A stretch of 64,000 nucleotides of DNA, taken from assembly GCA_028564925.1 (NCBI GenBank), contig CM053029.1, positions 39,250,253 through 39,314,252 on the forward strand. The letters are read 5' to 3'. The stretch comes from Lithobates sylvaticus. Taxonomy: Eukaryota; Chordata; Amphibia; Anura; Ranidae. The notes under the pieces were generated by a model. That model was not told the origin of the DNA. It made no database searches and saw only the letters and a list, made by a program, of their open reading frames with translations. Of this stretch, positions 11,107 through 21,289 are shown piece by piece; the first letter of the stretch is position 1, and each line of letters starts with the position of its first letter. The position numbers and the translations under genes are program-made.

Positions 11107-12105
11107 AACATTAATAAATCACCAGGACCAGATGGGTTGCATCCGAGGGTACTTAGGGAACTCAGTCAAGTAATTGCCAGACCATTGTTCCTAATTTTTA
11201 CTGACAGTCTACTGACTGGAATTGTACCAGCTGATTGGAGAAAAGCCAATGTAGCACCAATATTTAAAAAGAGCCCAGAATACATTCCTGGGAATTACAG
11301 ACCAGTTAGCCTAACATCAATAGTATGTAAACTCTTGGAGGCGATGATAAGGGACTGTATACAAGATTTTAGTAATGAGAACGGTATTATTAGCAGTAAT
11401 AAGCATGAATTCATGAAGAATCATTCTTGCCAAACCAATCTATTAACTTTCTATGAGGAGGTGAGTTACCATCTAAATAAAGAAAGGCCCGTAGACGTGG
11501 TGTATCTGGATTTTGCAAAAGCATTTGACACAGTTCCCCATAAACGTTTATTGTACAAAATAAGATCCGTTGGCATGGAGTACATGGATTGAAAACTGGC
11601 TACAAGGGTGAGTTCAGAAGGTGGTGATAAATGAGGAGTACTCTGAATGGTCAGGGGTGGGTAGTGGGGTCCCCCAGGGTTCTGTGCTGGGACCAATCCT
11701 GTTTAATTTGTTCATAAATGACCTGGAGGATGGGGTAAACAGTTCAATATCTGCGGACGATACTAAGCTAAGCATAACTTCTCCGACGGTGATGTGGAAA
11801 CCTTGCAAAAAGATCTGAACAAATTAATGGGGTGGGCAACTACATGGCAAATGAGGTTCAATGTAGAAAAAATTTAAATAATGCATTTGGGTGGCAAAAA
11901 TATGAATGCAAACTATACACTGGGAGGAGAACCTCTGGGGGAATCTAGGATGGAAAAGGACCTGGGGGTCCTAGTAGATGATAGGCTCAGCAATGGCATG
12001 CAATGCCAAGCTGCTGCTAACAAAGCAAACAGAATATTGGCATTAAAAAGGGGATCAACTCTAGAGATAAAACAATAAGTCTCCCGCTCTACAAGACTCT
12101 GGTCC
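11107..12105 (+). pseudogene. CR1 ORF2, reverse transcriptase domain
   Basis: Recognisable RT blocks in order: GLHPRVLRELSQ, ADWRKANVAPIFKK, GNYRPVSLTSIVCKLLE, VDVVYLDFAKAFDTVPH (motif A), then in another frame SGVPQGSVLGPILFNLFIND (motif B), and degraded DDTKL following the lost FADDT, then EKDLGVLVDDRLS. At least one frameshift near 11590 and stops near 11820 and 11877 break the frame. It continues beyond the palindromic insertion into the C-terminal part at 12748. Confidence 0.9.
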
Positions 12106-12107
12106 GG

Positions 12108-12742
12108 TGCAGTGCCATAGAATGAGATTTGCCATAGAATGAGATGCTCCGCCTCCATCACTTCCTATTGGCTCACAATCAGTCTGACTTTGGCTATCAC
12201 AGGGAGAGGATCTCCTCCCTGTGATAGCTGGAGCTGCACGGAGCATCCAACGGCAAATCTCATTCAATGGCAATGTACCGGTCCGGGTGTGGGATGAATA
12301 TATTATAGGGCGGAGAAGGAAGGAAGGGGGGTGGGGCTGCAGAGGAATAATATACAATTGCAGGGACTATACTATTGTATGTGCACTACATGAGGCGTTA
12401 CTGAGTGACACATACATGTAGGGGAAGAGTAGAACATAGGAAGTTGCAGTGAGTACATAGAAGTGATTTAATACACGGAGCACAGTGCCGAGTATACACG
12501 GTGCAGTCACACACACAGCTCGCTCCCTCTCAGGTGAAGGGCGGAGGAACACGGTGTGCGCTGCGCCCGCCGCTCATTGCCATAGAATGAGATTTGCCGT
12601 CGGATGCTCCGTGCAGCTCCAGCTATCACAGGGAGGAGATCCTCTCCCTGTGATAGCCAAAGTCAGACTGATTGTGAGCCAATAGGAAGTGATGGAGGCG
12701 GAGCATCTCATTCTATGGCAAATCTCATTCTATGGCACTGCA
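12108..12742. mobile_element. 635-bp palindromic-ended DNA element in CR1
   Basis: Terminal inverted repeats of 168 bp (12108-12275 and 12575-12742) differ at only about two positions; they begin TGCAGTGCCATAGAATGAGA. The CR1 sequence on either side rejoins cleanly if one copy of CCGG (12104-12107, repeated 12743-12746) is removed, so CCGG is the probable 4-bp target duplication, although as a palindrome it could also belong to the ends. Each arm holds a smaller hairpin (tatcacaggga/tccctgtgata). The 300-bp middle has no transposase. Near-identical arms mean recent insertion. Confidence 0.85.
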
Positions 12743-12747
12743 CCGGC

Positions 12748-13192
12748 CGCACCTGGAGTATTCTGTCCAGTTCTGGGCACCAGTCCTCAGGAAGGATGTA
12801 CTGGAAATGGAGCGAGTACAAAGAAGGGCAACAAAGCTAATAAAGTGTCTGGAGGATGTTATGAGGAAAGGTTGCGAGCACTGAACTTTTTCTCTCTGGA
12901 GAAGAGATGCTTGAGAGGGGATATGATTTCAATATACAAATACCATACTGGTGACCCCACAATAGGGATAAATAGGGATAAAACTTTTTTGCGGAAGGGA
13001 GTTTAACAAAACATTCAAATTAGAGGAAAAGAGGTTTAACCTTAAACTACGTAGAGGGTTCTTTACTGTAAGAGTGGCAAAGATGTGGAATTCCCTTCCA
13101 CAGGCAGTGGTCTCAGTGGGGGGCATCGATAGTTTCAAGAAACTATTAGATAAGCACCTGAACGACCGCAACATACAGGGATATACTTTGTA
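12748..13192 (+). pseudogene. CR1 ORF2, C-terminal part
   Basis: Resumes CR1 coding after the palindromic insertion ([11 protein letters not shown]-like start decayed to [12 protein letters not shown], then [20 protein letters not shown] and IYKYHTGD). A frameshift lies near 13000; the final in-frame part reads NSLPQAVVSVGGIDSFKK and ends at the TAA at 13190-13192. This is the conserved CR1 C-terminus. Confidence 0.85.
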
Positions 13193-13289
13193 ATACTGAC
13201 ATATAATCACACACATTGGTTGGACTCGATGGACTTGTGTCTTTTTTCAACCTCACCTACTATGTAACTATGTAACTATGTCTCAGAAT

Positions 13290-13790
13290 ACTTGCAGTAT
13301 GGAAGTGGTTATAAAGCACATGATTAGAACTGAAGGCTCCAATTGGTTTAAAAAAAAAAAAAACGGCGGACTCAGGGCGCAGAGCACTGCTCGCACAAGC
13401 CCACCCAGTTGTGTGACATTAGCAAATTAATATTCACTATTGTCTTCCTGATTCTCCTTCCGGACAATCAGGAAGCATGTCCTGAGTCCTGATTGGCCAG
13501 GAGTGCTAAGACCCAATTGGCCACGAGCCCTAACTCCTGATTGGCCGGGAGGAGAAGCAACGGCCGGGACTTGGGAGGAGACACAAGGGAAGAAGCCACC
13601 ACCTGGATGGGGTAAGTGCAGGGGCTGGCGGGGTGTCTGGCAGGCAACAGGCGATTGATCAAGTGAGGGGGGAGCGTAGATAGATTGAGCGCCAGGGGGG
13701 TGGGTGGGTTATGTGTTTGGCTGGCTGGCTGGGAGGGCCACTGGCCGCCCTCTTCCAAGAAAGTTGAGCACCAGCTGCCACTGGTGAAAT
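13290..13790 (+). repeat. fragment related to the long-inverted-repeat family
   Basis: Shares landmarks with 5290-5440 (a cacatgattagaac-type start, 'ggactcagggcgcagagcac', 'cccacccagttgtgtgac') and with the inverse copy at 15400-15735. It ends near 'gagcaccagctgccactgg', like the inner arm at about 5830. No coding. Confidence 0.6.
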
Positions 13791-14230
13791 GTTACACACT
13801 GACATTGGCCAACACATGGTGCAAGGTGGTGGATTGCCTTGCACTTCACTGCACTAGAAAAGCAGCAGCAGCATGTTGGTGTGAACTGTCCACAAAGGAA
13901 AAAAAGCATTTTGTCTTGTGGTGGGACTGCACTGGAATGTCCACCCAGCGCACTCCCACCACGCTTGGTGTGAATGGGCCCTTAAAGTTTATGTAAACCT
14001 TAATGATGAACGTCTCTTTTTTTGGTCCTTTTTGGTATGTTAGAAATACTATTTAAAGTTTATTGTTTTTGCTGATAAATTAAAAAAAAGAAACTGCTAC
14101 GCCTGTCAGAAACCATGATGAGTAATGATGTAATCATGAAGAAAGTTTTTAATAAAACGTTTTTATTAGAATGTTGATGAACAGGGAGGGGGGTCCATAA
14201 GGCAAATAATACACAGATTAATCCTCAGTA
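13791..14230. other. no gene seen
   Basis: Short repeat-like pieces, including a 'tgtgaatgggcccttaaagtttatgtaaacc' type junction near 13970 that resembles the end of another MITE. No coding region. Confidence 0.5.
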
Positions 14231-14501
14231 TTAAAGTGGATGTAAACCCGGTTCCTGACATTTGTGCTGGACACATATTGTATATCTGTAGTGTTTTCTT
14301 ATCTCTCTCCAAAGCACTGTGTCCCATGTCTTTCTCCCGCTCCGTTCTTCTGTGATCAGCATGATAACTTCTCTGTCACATGTGATAAAACCAGGCTGAA
14401 TTTATTGTCGGGGAGGTTGCTATAAATAGATTAGTAGAGAGCTTGCCGTGTCACAGAAAAGCTCTGCAAGTCTCTGCCTGCCTCTGCCTATGTGGAGGGG
14501 G

Positions 14502-14799
14502 AATAAGGAGCTCACCAAGGGAAGGGAGGGGAGCAAGTGGACCTCGGTACAATGCAAAAAAGGATACAATTAAGTATGTAGACAATCATATAAAAATTAG
14601 AAAAGTTTATTGATACATAATACATGACAAGGGATGTCAGTAGTAAATTAAAAATATATGTGACTTGGTCATGGACAGTGTTTCAACTAGTTTCGCGGAC
14701 TGGGCCGCTTCATCAGGAAAAACATCTTGGATGATGGTACAACCCTTGTTTGAATATTCATACTTATTGACACTGCTCTCAGAGGCCATCCATATTTTA
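14502..14799 (-). mobile_element. small hammerhead-bearing retroposon, 14-bp TSD
   Basis: Flanked by perfect 14-bp direct repeats CTATGTGGAGGGGG (14488-14501 and 14800-14813), the length expected of target-primed insertion. Within it, the minus strand carries a hammerhead-ribozyme-like core (14678-14725) followed by an AT-rich segment with 'atcaataaacttttc'. The same order (ribozyme-like core, AT-rich segment, a ttttaataaaacc-type motif) recurs in the Penelope-like element at 57106-59515. No protein-coding capacity; it is a non-autonomous passenger or the 3' piece of a Penelope-like element. Confidence 0.7.
14678..14725 (-). ncRNA. hammerhead ribozyme-like motif
   Basis: On the minus strand: CTGATGA (14710-14716), then stem II A-GCGG-CCCAGT-CCGC (14695-14709), GAAA (14691-14694), a minimal stem III CTAG (14687-14690), a UU cleavage dinucleotide (14685-14686), then GAAACAC. 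Stem I pairs 14678-14684 with 14717-14723, with one mismatch. Both invariant core strings match the consensus exactly. Minimal stem III type I hammerheads are known from Penelope-like elements. Activity is inferred, not shown. Confidence 0.65.
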
Positions 14800-15056
14800 C
14801 TATGTGGAGGGGGGGGGGGGGGGGTATGTGCCTTTCCTCCAATCAGCTGTCTTGGCTGTATTCCCAGGCTTCACGCTGCAGTGCTGAACAGGAAGAGAAA
14901 ATCTCCTAACACGATCTGAACTTTCTAAAGAATATATAAAGATGAAGACAGCAGATATACATGTAAAACTTATGTAGGGAGATTTATTTCATCCCTATGT
15001 ATCATCTGAGGCTGTTCATTTCACTGGGTATATGTGAGAGTTTACATCCACCTTAA

Positions 15057-15399
15057 AGTGTATGTAAGTCCTAAAAACAAATCTATCTTGTTTGCTCTTT
15101 TTTAGCCTGGTAAACAAACCATTGCAAGCATTTCATTATATAGCACCCCTCTAACACCCCAATGCAGGAAAGCACCCCCAGAGCAGGCGTGGACAGGCTA
15201 GCTTTTTTACTCCAGGGCTGTTGCTATACACTCTGGTGCCCTGAAATCTCTAGGAATGTTATCAGCCCTGCCCAATTCACTTGTATGAACTACAGAACAT
15301 TTACCTCTATAGAGAGATGAGGGGCAGGGGAGGTGTTCTTTAGTCATACCACACTTCCTGTGCTAGGGTGACAATGCTGCTTCTCAGTATCACAAATTA
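15057..15399. other. no gene seen; MITE-like start
   Basis: Begins with 'ttaaagtgtatgtaagtcc', resembling another TTAA-type element end. No opposite end or coding region identified. Confidence 0.4.
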
Positions 15400-15735
15400 G
15401 AATTGTTACTCTAACATAGGACATTGGTGGTCAGTCCTAGGACTCCCTGGCCAATAGGGGCTTCCTGATTGACCGGGAGGAGGATCAGTTTATTTATAGT
15501 GGATATTTATTCGCTACTGTCACACAAGTAGGTTCTCTGCGCCCCAAGCCCATCCTTTTTTGAAGCCTATTAGAGCCTCAGGCTCTAATCACGTGTTTCA
15601 AAAAAAACAAAACATCGGAACAATGGAATCCATGCATCCGGCGCCCCGCATGTAGAATAGGGGGCCGGACACATGGATGGGGGGGGGGGGCGGAGCCCCT
15701 GCGCCCCTTATGGAGCGGCTACCACTGGAAGGAGG
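15400..15735 (-). repeat. fragment related to the long-inverted-repeat family
   Basis: In the minus orientation it shares 'cacgtgattagagcctgagg', the ggcgcagagaacc segment and a cacacaac-type block with 5290-5440 and 13290-13500. Includes a poly-G run near 15679-15690. Confidence 0.6.
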
Positions 15736-16238
15736 TATCCAACTATTCAAGGACGTTAGTGAGTACAGACTGAAAAGAGAGATCCTAGAGACTGTGTTGC
15801 TGCTATCCCTCGTAGTGCTAGAGTCAGCATTGCTCCAAAAGGGGAAATTGTGCCTGGTGTCCTGGTATAGCTCAATCTGATACTGTAACTGCTTGTGTAA
15901 GGACTCTCCTCACAATATTAGAAGGAGAATTGGTGTCCTCAGGTTGCTACTAGAGTTACTAGAGTATCCCACAGTTCACACTCATTTGGTTTTCTGGTTC
16001 CCGTCAGTCTTGACAGGAACAAACCATTTTTTTTGCTATATATGCAGTATTCCACAGCTACCCAAGTTCAAGTGCTTCGATAAAGCATCAGAAAAGCATA
16101 CCCCTAGTGTGTTCATTGAGCCAAAGGAGTGACTGTGACTGTGTGTCTGGTTGTGGGTGCAATTATGGGAAAAGACCCTAGGGACCCTAAACCCGTGGGC
16201 TCCTGCTGGAGTAAGAGCTACTTATATAGAATACATGG
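15736..16238. other. OR1 downstream flank; nothing recognised
   Basis: No coding region or repeat boundaries recognised. This is the 3' side of the minus-strand olfactory receptor gene, so it should include its 3' UTR. Confidence 0.5.
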
Positions 16239-17174
16239 CTATCCTACACTAATGAATTTAATGTAATGCCTAAAACAATCCATCATTTCCTGATTTCTTA
16301 AGCTATAAATAATTGGATTAAGAAGAGGAATCACAACCGTGTATAACAAGGAGAGCACCTTGTTTATCTTTGGCAAATTTTGCTGAGAAGGAACCATATA
16401 AGTAATAAATACTGATCCACAATACATAGAGACAGAAGCTAGATGTGAACTGCATGTGGAGAAGGTTTTCTGTCGTCCAGACCGTGAGGAAATTCTCAGG
16501 ATGGTGGAAAATATAGAGATATAGCTCACAATGATCAAGATAAATGGGATGATGTTTAGAAAGATGGTTATAAACAGAACTTCCATCTCTATCAATGATG
16601 TTTCTGAAGTAGACAGCTGTAGAAGTGGAGCCAGATCACAAAAGAGGTGGTCAATAGTATTCAAACCACAAAACTGTAGGTGGCAGATCGTAATTGTCAA
16701 CGTGGACATCACTGTAAATCCAACCACCCAAGCCCAAGCCACCAGGTGATTGCGCGTGCTAATGTTCATGATGGAAGAGAATCTCAGAGGGTTGCAAATA
16801 GCCAAATGCCTGTCGTATGCCATAGCCATTAAGAGAAGACCCTCTACTGTACCTGATGAAGCTCCCAGGTAGTGTTGAGTGATACAACCATAGAATGACA
16901 TGAAGCCACCATTCCCCCATAAAATGTACAGCATGTTTGGCGTGATTGTAGTGGTAATAAATATTTCACAGGCAGATAGGTTACAAATAAAAAAGTACAT
17001 GGGAGTATGGAGTCTTGGACTGGTAGATATCAAGGTCATTATTAGCATGTTTCCTGTTATTGTGGTCAGATATACAATGAGGAACAAAGCAAAGATAAAA
17101 AAATGTATGTGTTGGAGATGGCCGAAGCCGACAAGAAAAAACTCCATCACCATTGTCTTATTCGGCCCACACAT
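16239..17174 (-). CDS. olfactory receptor (type I, intact), OR1
   Basis: A seven-transmembrane odorant receptor of the plasma membrane of olfactory neurons, coupling to the olfactory G protein. The ORF is open for 322 codons from an ATG at 17207. I prefer the ATG at 17174 (311 aa), because it follows a splice-acceptor-like ttccaacag-GCC and gives the usual short N-terminus with an N-glycosylation site (PNKT). Numbered from 17207: GN of TM1 at 52-53, LHTPMYFF at 66-73, MAYDRHLAIC after TM3 at 129-138, SY in TM5 near 228, KTFSTCSSHL before TM6 at 247-256, PLLNPIIYSLRN in TM7 at 294-305. No stops or frameshifts. The ligand cannot be told. It is the best-preserved of four related minus-strand receptors here. 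Upstream lie a 64-bp minisatellite and a conserved TATA block, probably its promoter. Confidence 0.95.
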   Translation of the reverse strand: MCGPNKTMVMEFFLVGFGHLQHIHFFIFALFLIVYLTTITGNMLIMTLISTSPRLHTPMYFFICNLSACEIFITTTITPNMLYILWGNGGFMSFYGCITQHYLGASSGTVEGLLLMAMAYDRHLAICNPLRFSSIMNISTRNHLVAWAWVVGFTVMSTLTITICHLQFCGLNTIDHLFCDLAPLLQLSTSETSLIEMEVLFITIFLNIIPFILIIVSYISIFSTILRISSRSGRQKTFSTCSSHLASVSMYCGSVFITYMVPSQQNLPKINKVLSLLYTVVIPLLNPIIYSLRNQEMMDCFRHYIKFISVG

Positions 17175-17207
17175 GGCCTGTTGGAAGATATTAAAGGTAG
17201 CAACCAT

Positions 17208-17370
17208 TAGTATGTACAGAATAGAAAATTACCATTAAATAATGATAACAGACAACTATAATGAGTTTTATTATAGAATGAAAGAGGCAATAAAGGTTTT
17301 GTTGTGTTTGTCACTTCCCAAATAAAATAGATCCCTCCATGTATACAGTTCTTCAAGGAAATCATATTCT
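17208..17370 (-). other. OR1 upstream sequence conserved with 31466-31615
   Basis: The sequence 'gaatgaaagaggcaataaaggttttgttgtgtttgtcac' type block here aligns with 'gaatgaaagagatgtgaaaggctttgttgtattttacac' upstream of OR3 (quoted in pieces: gaatgaaagag; ggttttgttgtgtt). It shows that the OR units were duplicated with their upstream DNA. Probably part of the intron before the coding exon. Confidence 0.6.
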
Positions 17371-18190
17371 TAACCACTTGCTGACCAACAGCAGTACATT
17401 TTCTGTTGGTGGGTGGCATCCCAAGGCACTGCAACGTACCGGTACATCACAGTGCACATGCATGCTGGTATGCCCAGATTGCATCTGTGCAATCCTGTGA
17501 CTGGTGTGTCCGCTGGATCACAGTGCTCGGTACCAATCAAAGCAATCACATGATCACAGTTAAGCAAAACTGTCATGAATGGCTTTCATTCGTGACAAAT
17601 TGCTTACTATTGTGATTGGCCAACAGCTATCACATGGTACCTGGGCAATTCACAGAACCCTGTACTATGTGATTAGCTGTGGCCAATCACAGCATCACAA
17701 TAGCAAACACCATTAAGTCATGAATGAAAGCCATTCATGACACTTCAAATGATTGCTGTTACAGTGATCATCACGGTTATTTAGCAATCATAGTGTAAAA
17801 ATTAAAATAAAAAAAAATAAATCCCTGATCACACCCCCAGAGTAGTACAGTGTCACCATGGTGATACTGAACTACTCTGATGACAGTATGCAAAATAAAA
17901 AAATAAAAAACATGAAAAAAATATTATGTTGATTCTTTTTTTACATACTGTCACCAGTCAGTATCTCTGATCACTGCCACACCAGTCATATAACGCTGTA
18001 CTGCACTATGAAAGTATTAAAAAACAATATTGTGAAAACATTTTTTATTTCATTTCTTTATTTTCCTCATTTTTTTTTACAAAAAATTACAACTTCAGAA
18101 AAATTTCCGTGCCTCTTAGTATTTCTGATGGCAATTTAGTTAATATACAGCAATAATGTACTTACAATTTTACTTTATTGAAAGACAACG
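17371..18190 (+). repeat. interspersed repeat family A, old copy
   Basis: Starts 'taaccacttgctgacc' and runs through 'tgttggtgggtggcat', 'gtacatcacagtgcacatgc' and degenerate AT-rich sequence. A matching start (aaccatttgccgcctgacc) sits at the same place relative to OR3 (31616), so this insertion probably predates duplication of the OR units. Confidence 0.6.
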
Positions 18191-18299
18191 TGGTTCCTTT
18201 CGGCCCAGCTACACTGTCTCATCACTCCGAAAGCCTTACCTCATAAAATGCATGGTCTTCATGTCTGCACTGATCAAAGCTTAAATCAGATAATGGTTA

Positions 18300-19225
18300 A
18301 ATGCAATTTGGATAAATGGCCCTATATTTAAGCTACATATACACAGTATGTTATAAACCAGAGGCTTTAGATTTAGAGTTGGATACATTATTCTATATTT
18401 AGATAGTATCTAGTCTATACACCAGAGGCTCTGGATGGACAGTTGGATAAATGGTTCTATATTTAGGATGTATCTGGTCTATAAACCAGAGGCTCTGGAT
18501 GGACAGTTGGATAAATGGCTCTTAATTTAGGATGTATCATATCTATAAACCAGAGGCTCTGGATGGACAGTTGGATAAATGGTTTTATATTTAGGATGTA
18601 TCTGGTCTATAAACCAGAGGCTCTGGATGGACAGTTGGATAAATGGCTCTTAATTTAGGATGTATCCTATCTATAAACCAGAGGCTCAGGATGGACAGTT
18701 GGATAAATGGCTCTATATTTAGGATGTATCTGGTCTATAAACCAGAGGCTCTGGATGGGCAGTTGGATAAATGGCTCTTAATTTAGGATGTATCCTATCT
18801 ATAAACCAGAGGCTCTGGATGGACAGTTGGATAAATGGCTCTATATTTAGGATGTATCTGGTCTATAAACCAGAGGCTCTGGATGGACAGTTGGATAAAT
18901 GGCTCTTAATTTAGCATGTATCCTATCTATAAACCAGAGGCTCTGGATGGACAGTTGGATAAATGGTTTTATATTTAGGATGTATCTGGTCTATAAACCA
19001 GAGGCTCTGGATGGACATTTGGATAAATGGCTCTATATTTAGGATGTATCGGGTCTATAAACCAGAGGCTCTGGATGGACATTTGGATAAATGGCTCTAT
19101 ATTTAGGATGTATCTGGTCTATAAACCAGAGGCTCTGTATGGACAGTTGCCTAAATGGCTCTATAATTGGCATGTGTTATTATGTCAACCAATGGTTCTG
19201 GATGTACAGTTGGCCACTGCTGCAT
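18300..19225 (+). repeat. 64-bp minisatellite, array 1 (about 14 units)
   Basis: Units of about 64 bp centred on 'tctataaaccagaggctctg' and 'gatggacagttggataaatg'. Each unit contains the perfect 13-bp palindrome CCAGAGGCTCTGG. Units 3-10 alternate between two types (tctggtct...ctcttaattt and tcctatct...ctctatattt), a 128-bp higher-order dimer. A second array of the same unit lies at 55145-55915. Confidence 0.95.
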
Positions 19226-19379
19226 AAAAATAGTGATCTGAATCGTTCTGCCCATTCTCTGAACATGATAAATTAAATTGTTTTCTGTGTACCAAAGAGC
19301 AAAGTGGTCAAAACTAAATTATTACACTTTTAAATGGCAATAGTAATAATAATAAAAAAAATCTTAAACTATAATACAG

Positions 19380-19770
19380 CATTCAAATGCAATTTTTAAG
19401 TTCTTAAAAAGGTTGACTAGTCATAACAATAGAATAATAAAGACTAATTTTACATATAAATAAATTCACATTTTTATCAGGGTCTTTCAAATAACAGCTC
19501 AGCATTATGAGAAAACACGGGGTATAAACATACCATGGTGAAAATCTTAGCCCTTTTACTCTGTCTAGTCCATGATTCTCACACAACTCCTGGCCACAAG
19601 ATGTAAACATAGACGTGTATCCTGGTGTCAGCTGTCATTTAGTAAAAAGATGCACCAAGTTGTCACATTTTATAGTTTTTGACGTCTCATTATGAAGCTG
19701 CGGGGAATATTCTGTAGAGTTACAAATGACCTCGGGGGCCAATTACAATCAAAATATACTTTTTTTTGAG
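19380..19770 (-). promoter_or_regulatory. putative OR1 promoter and first exon block
   Basis: Conserved with 56060-56445 upstream of OR4. Reading the minus strand: GTAATTGGCC, a TTCCCCGCAGC-like block, ATAATGAGAC, CTATAAAAT (TATA-like, 19667-19675), then AAATGACAGCTGACACCAG downstream. The TATAAA, its spacing to the downstream conserved sequence and the TAAT homeodomain-type cores fit an olfactory receptor promoter followed by a 5' untranslated exon. It lies upstream of OR1 in the right orientation, with the minisatellite in between (then intronic). Inference from conservation; no transcript evidence. Confidence 0.55.
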
Positions 19771-21289
19771 GAATATGTTTTCAATATGTTACATGGACCA
19801 AACAAATAATATTAAGAAAAAAAAAATGAGATTTTTTGTTACACACCTTAAAATCCCTTTCTCTTAGTTCATTGACGGGCACTGCTCTTCTGATTCTTGA
19901 CCATAGGGAAGACCCAAAGTAGTGTCTCAAAAATGGGTGGCAAACCAAACACAAGGAATCTTTAACAGCAGCCTGCAAAACCTTGCAGCCAAAGCAAGCA
20001 TCCAAAGATACAAACACATAAACATGGAAAATATATTGAAATACTTATATATTTTAAGGTGTGCCTAGATGACCAGGAAGCCTCCTGCAAACCTGAGACA
20101 CAGACGCCTAAGGTCTAAACGCCCAGAAGGCACTAATCAACGTACCACAAGGTGGAAGGGAAGAACCTGACACTCAATGGCGTACACCATAACAGTCAAT
20201 TGCCAAATCCAACAGGTCAGACTAGCAGAGGAGGCCGCTAGGCCTTTTCCTGGACTGTTTGTGAGCCCAAAAAGCGAATCCGACCTTTGGAAGAAGGCCG
20301 CAGCAAACAGGCACAGTTAAACCACCCCAAGGAAGACAGCCCAACCAATATGGGGTACGAAGGACATGGACATGGACACAAGGAAGGTAGGACAGTGTCC
20401 TTTTTCAGGTGAGATCAGATACCACCTACAGCAGGAAGAACCACCTTATCCCTGGACAAAAACAGGTAGGGGGATGTACCGTTAACTTCAACACTGGCTA
20501 ATTCCAACACTCAGAGCACCGAAGTGAAAGCAACCAGGAAGGCAACCTTTGGAGAGAATGTAGTAAAGGCACAATGTTATTGTTCTCAAATGGAGGCTTC
20601 TGAGGGACCAAAAGAATCAAGTTCAGGACCCAAAGCAACAACGGATGCTAAACTGTCAGAGCCATCTACCAAAACATTGCCCCCTTATTCATTTCTGGCT
20701 ACCTGCATGCTCCATAGACATATCTTCTATCCCACTATTCTTAAATCTAACTTTCAATTTTCAATACCAGGTGTTTCATCTGCCCTGGAGCCCAGGTTCA
20801 CACTGAGTGAAGCCGTGCGAGTTCAGCTGACCTTGCGCGTTTTCGCTCCCGCATGTCAGTCCTGATTTCGGCCTATTTATGTTTAAATAGAGCATGAGGA
20901 TTTCCTCAGTGTTATAAGAAGCCCTCTCCAGTACCTGTCTGCCCCTTGTGGCTGTGCTTCACTCTATGCTGGTCTCGCTGGTTGCTCACTGCTGTCTCCA
21001 TCCGGAGGCCGCTGGGCGCGCCAATCGAATCGTTGTTGGGACATGGCTGTCTGTTTTTTTACAAAATCACTCTGTGGCTGTGACATGTACTTGCATTTAT
21101 TTTGGCAACATGTAAGTGTTCCTATATATTTTCTTCATATACCTGTACTCAGATACGTTTTTGAATAACTAAGGGCTGTATATTCTGCATACATGTGTAT
21201 ATACACGTGTTTTTCTGTACAGGTTATTTAATACCATTTTCTTTGTCTGTTTTTATACAGGGCATGTTTGCCCCTTTCCTGCCCAGGCT
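19771..21289. other. no gene seen; repeat-like
   Basis: Around 20040-20460 ('cctcctgcaaacctgagaca', 'acgcccagaaggcac') and 20790-20880 ('ggttcacactgagtgaagcc') the sequence looks like dispersed frog repeats, but I could not set ends. The 113-codon frame at 20524-20865 has no recognised domain. Confidence 0.45.

Larger units (their letters stand above)
9690..13285 (+). mobile_element. CR1-type LINE, interrupted copy
   Basis: Holds in order the endonuclease domain (about 9700-10550), the reverse transcriptase (11107-12105) and the C-terminus and 3' end (12748-13285). The 3' end carries the characteristic CR1 tail: GSIDSFKKLLDKHLN-like coding, a stop, then 'cttttttcaacctcac' and 8-bp repeats (ctatgtaa) at 13255-13280. 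Two insertions split it: a roughly 550-bp segment at 10557-11105 that replaces the endonuclease-RT linker, and a 635-bp palindromic element at 12108-12742. The ORF has stops and frameshifts and is dead. Confidence 0.9.
14231..15056. mobile_element. TTAA-flanked non-autonomous DNA element
   Basis: Ends are TTAA-AGTGGATGTAAAC at 14231 and its complement GTTTACATCCACC-TTAA at 15056. A TTAA target duplication with short inverted ends is typical of piggyBac and Kolobok elements, but no transposase is present to decide. It contains a 298-bp retroposed insertion (14502-14799) and a poly-G run (14809-14824). Confidence 0.7.

Noticed and set aside
18300-19225. Possible CRISPR-like array
   Set aside because: Units are contiguous 64-bp tandem repeats with no unique spacers; the genome is vertebrate.
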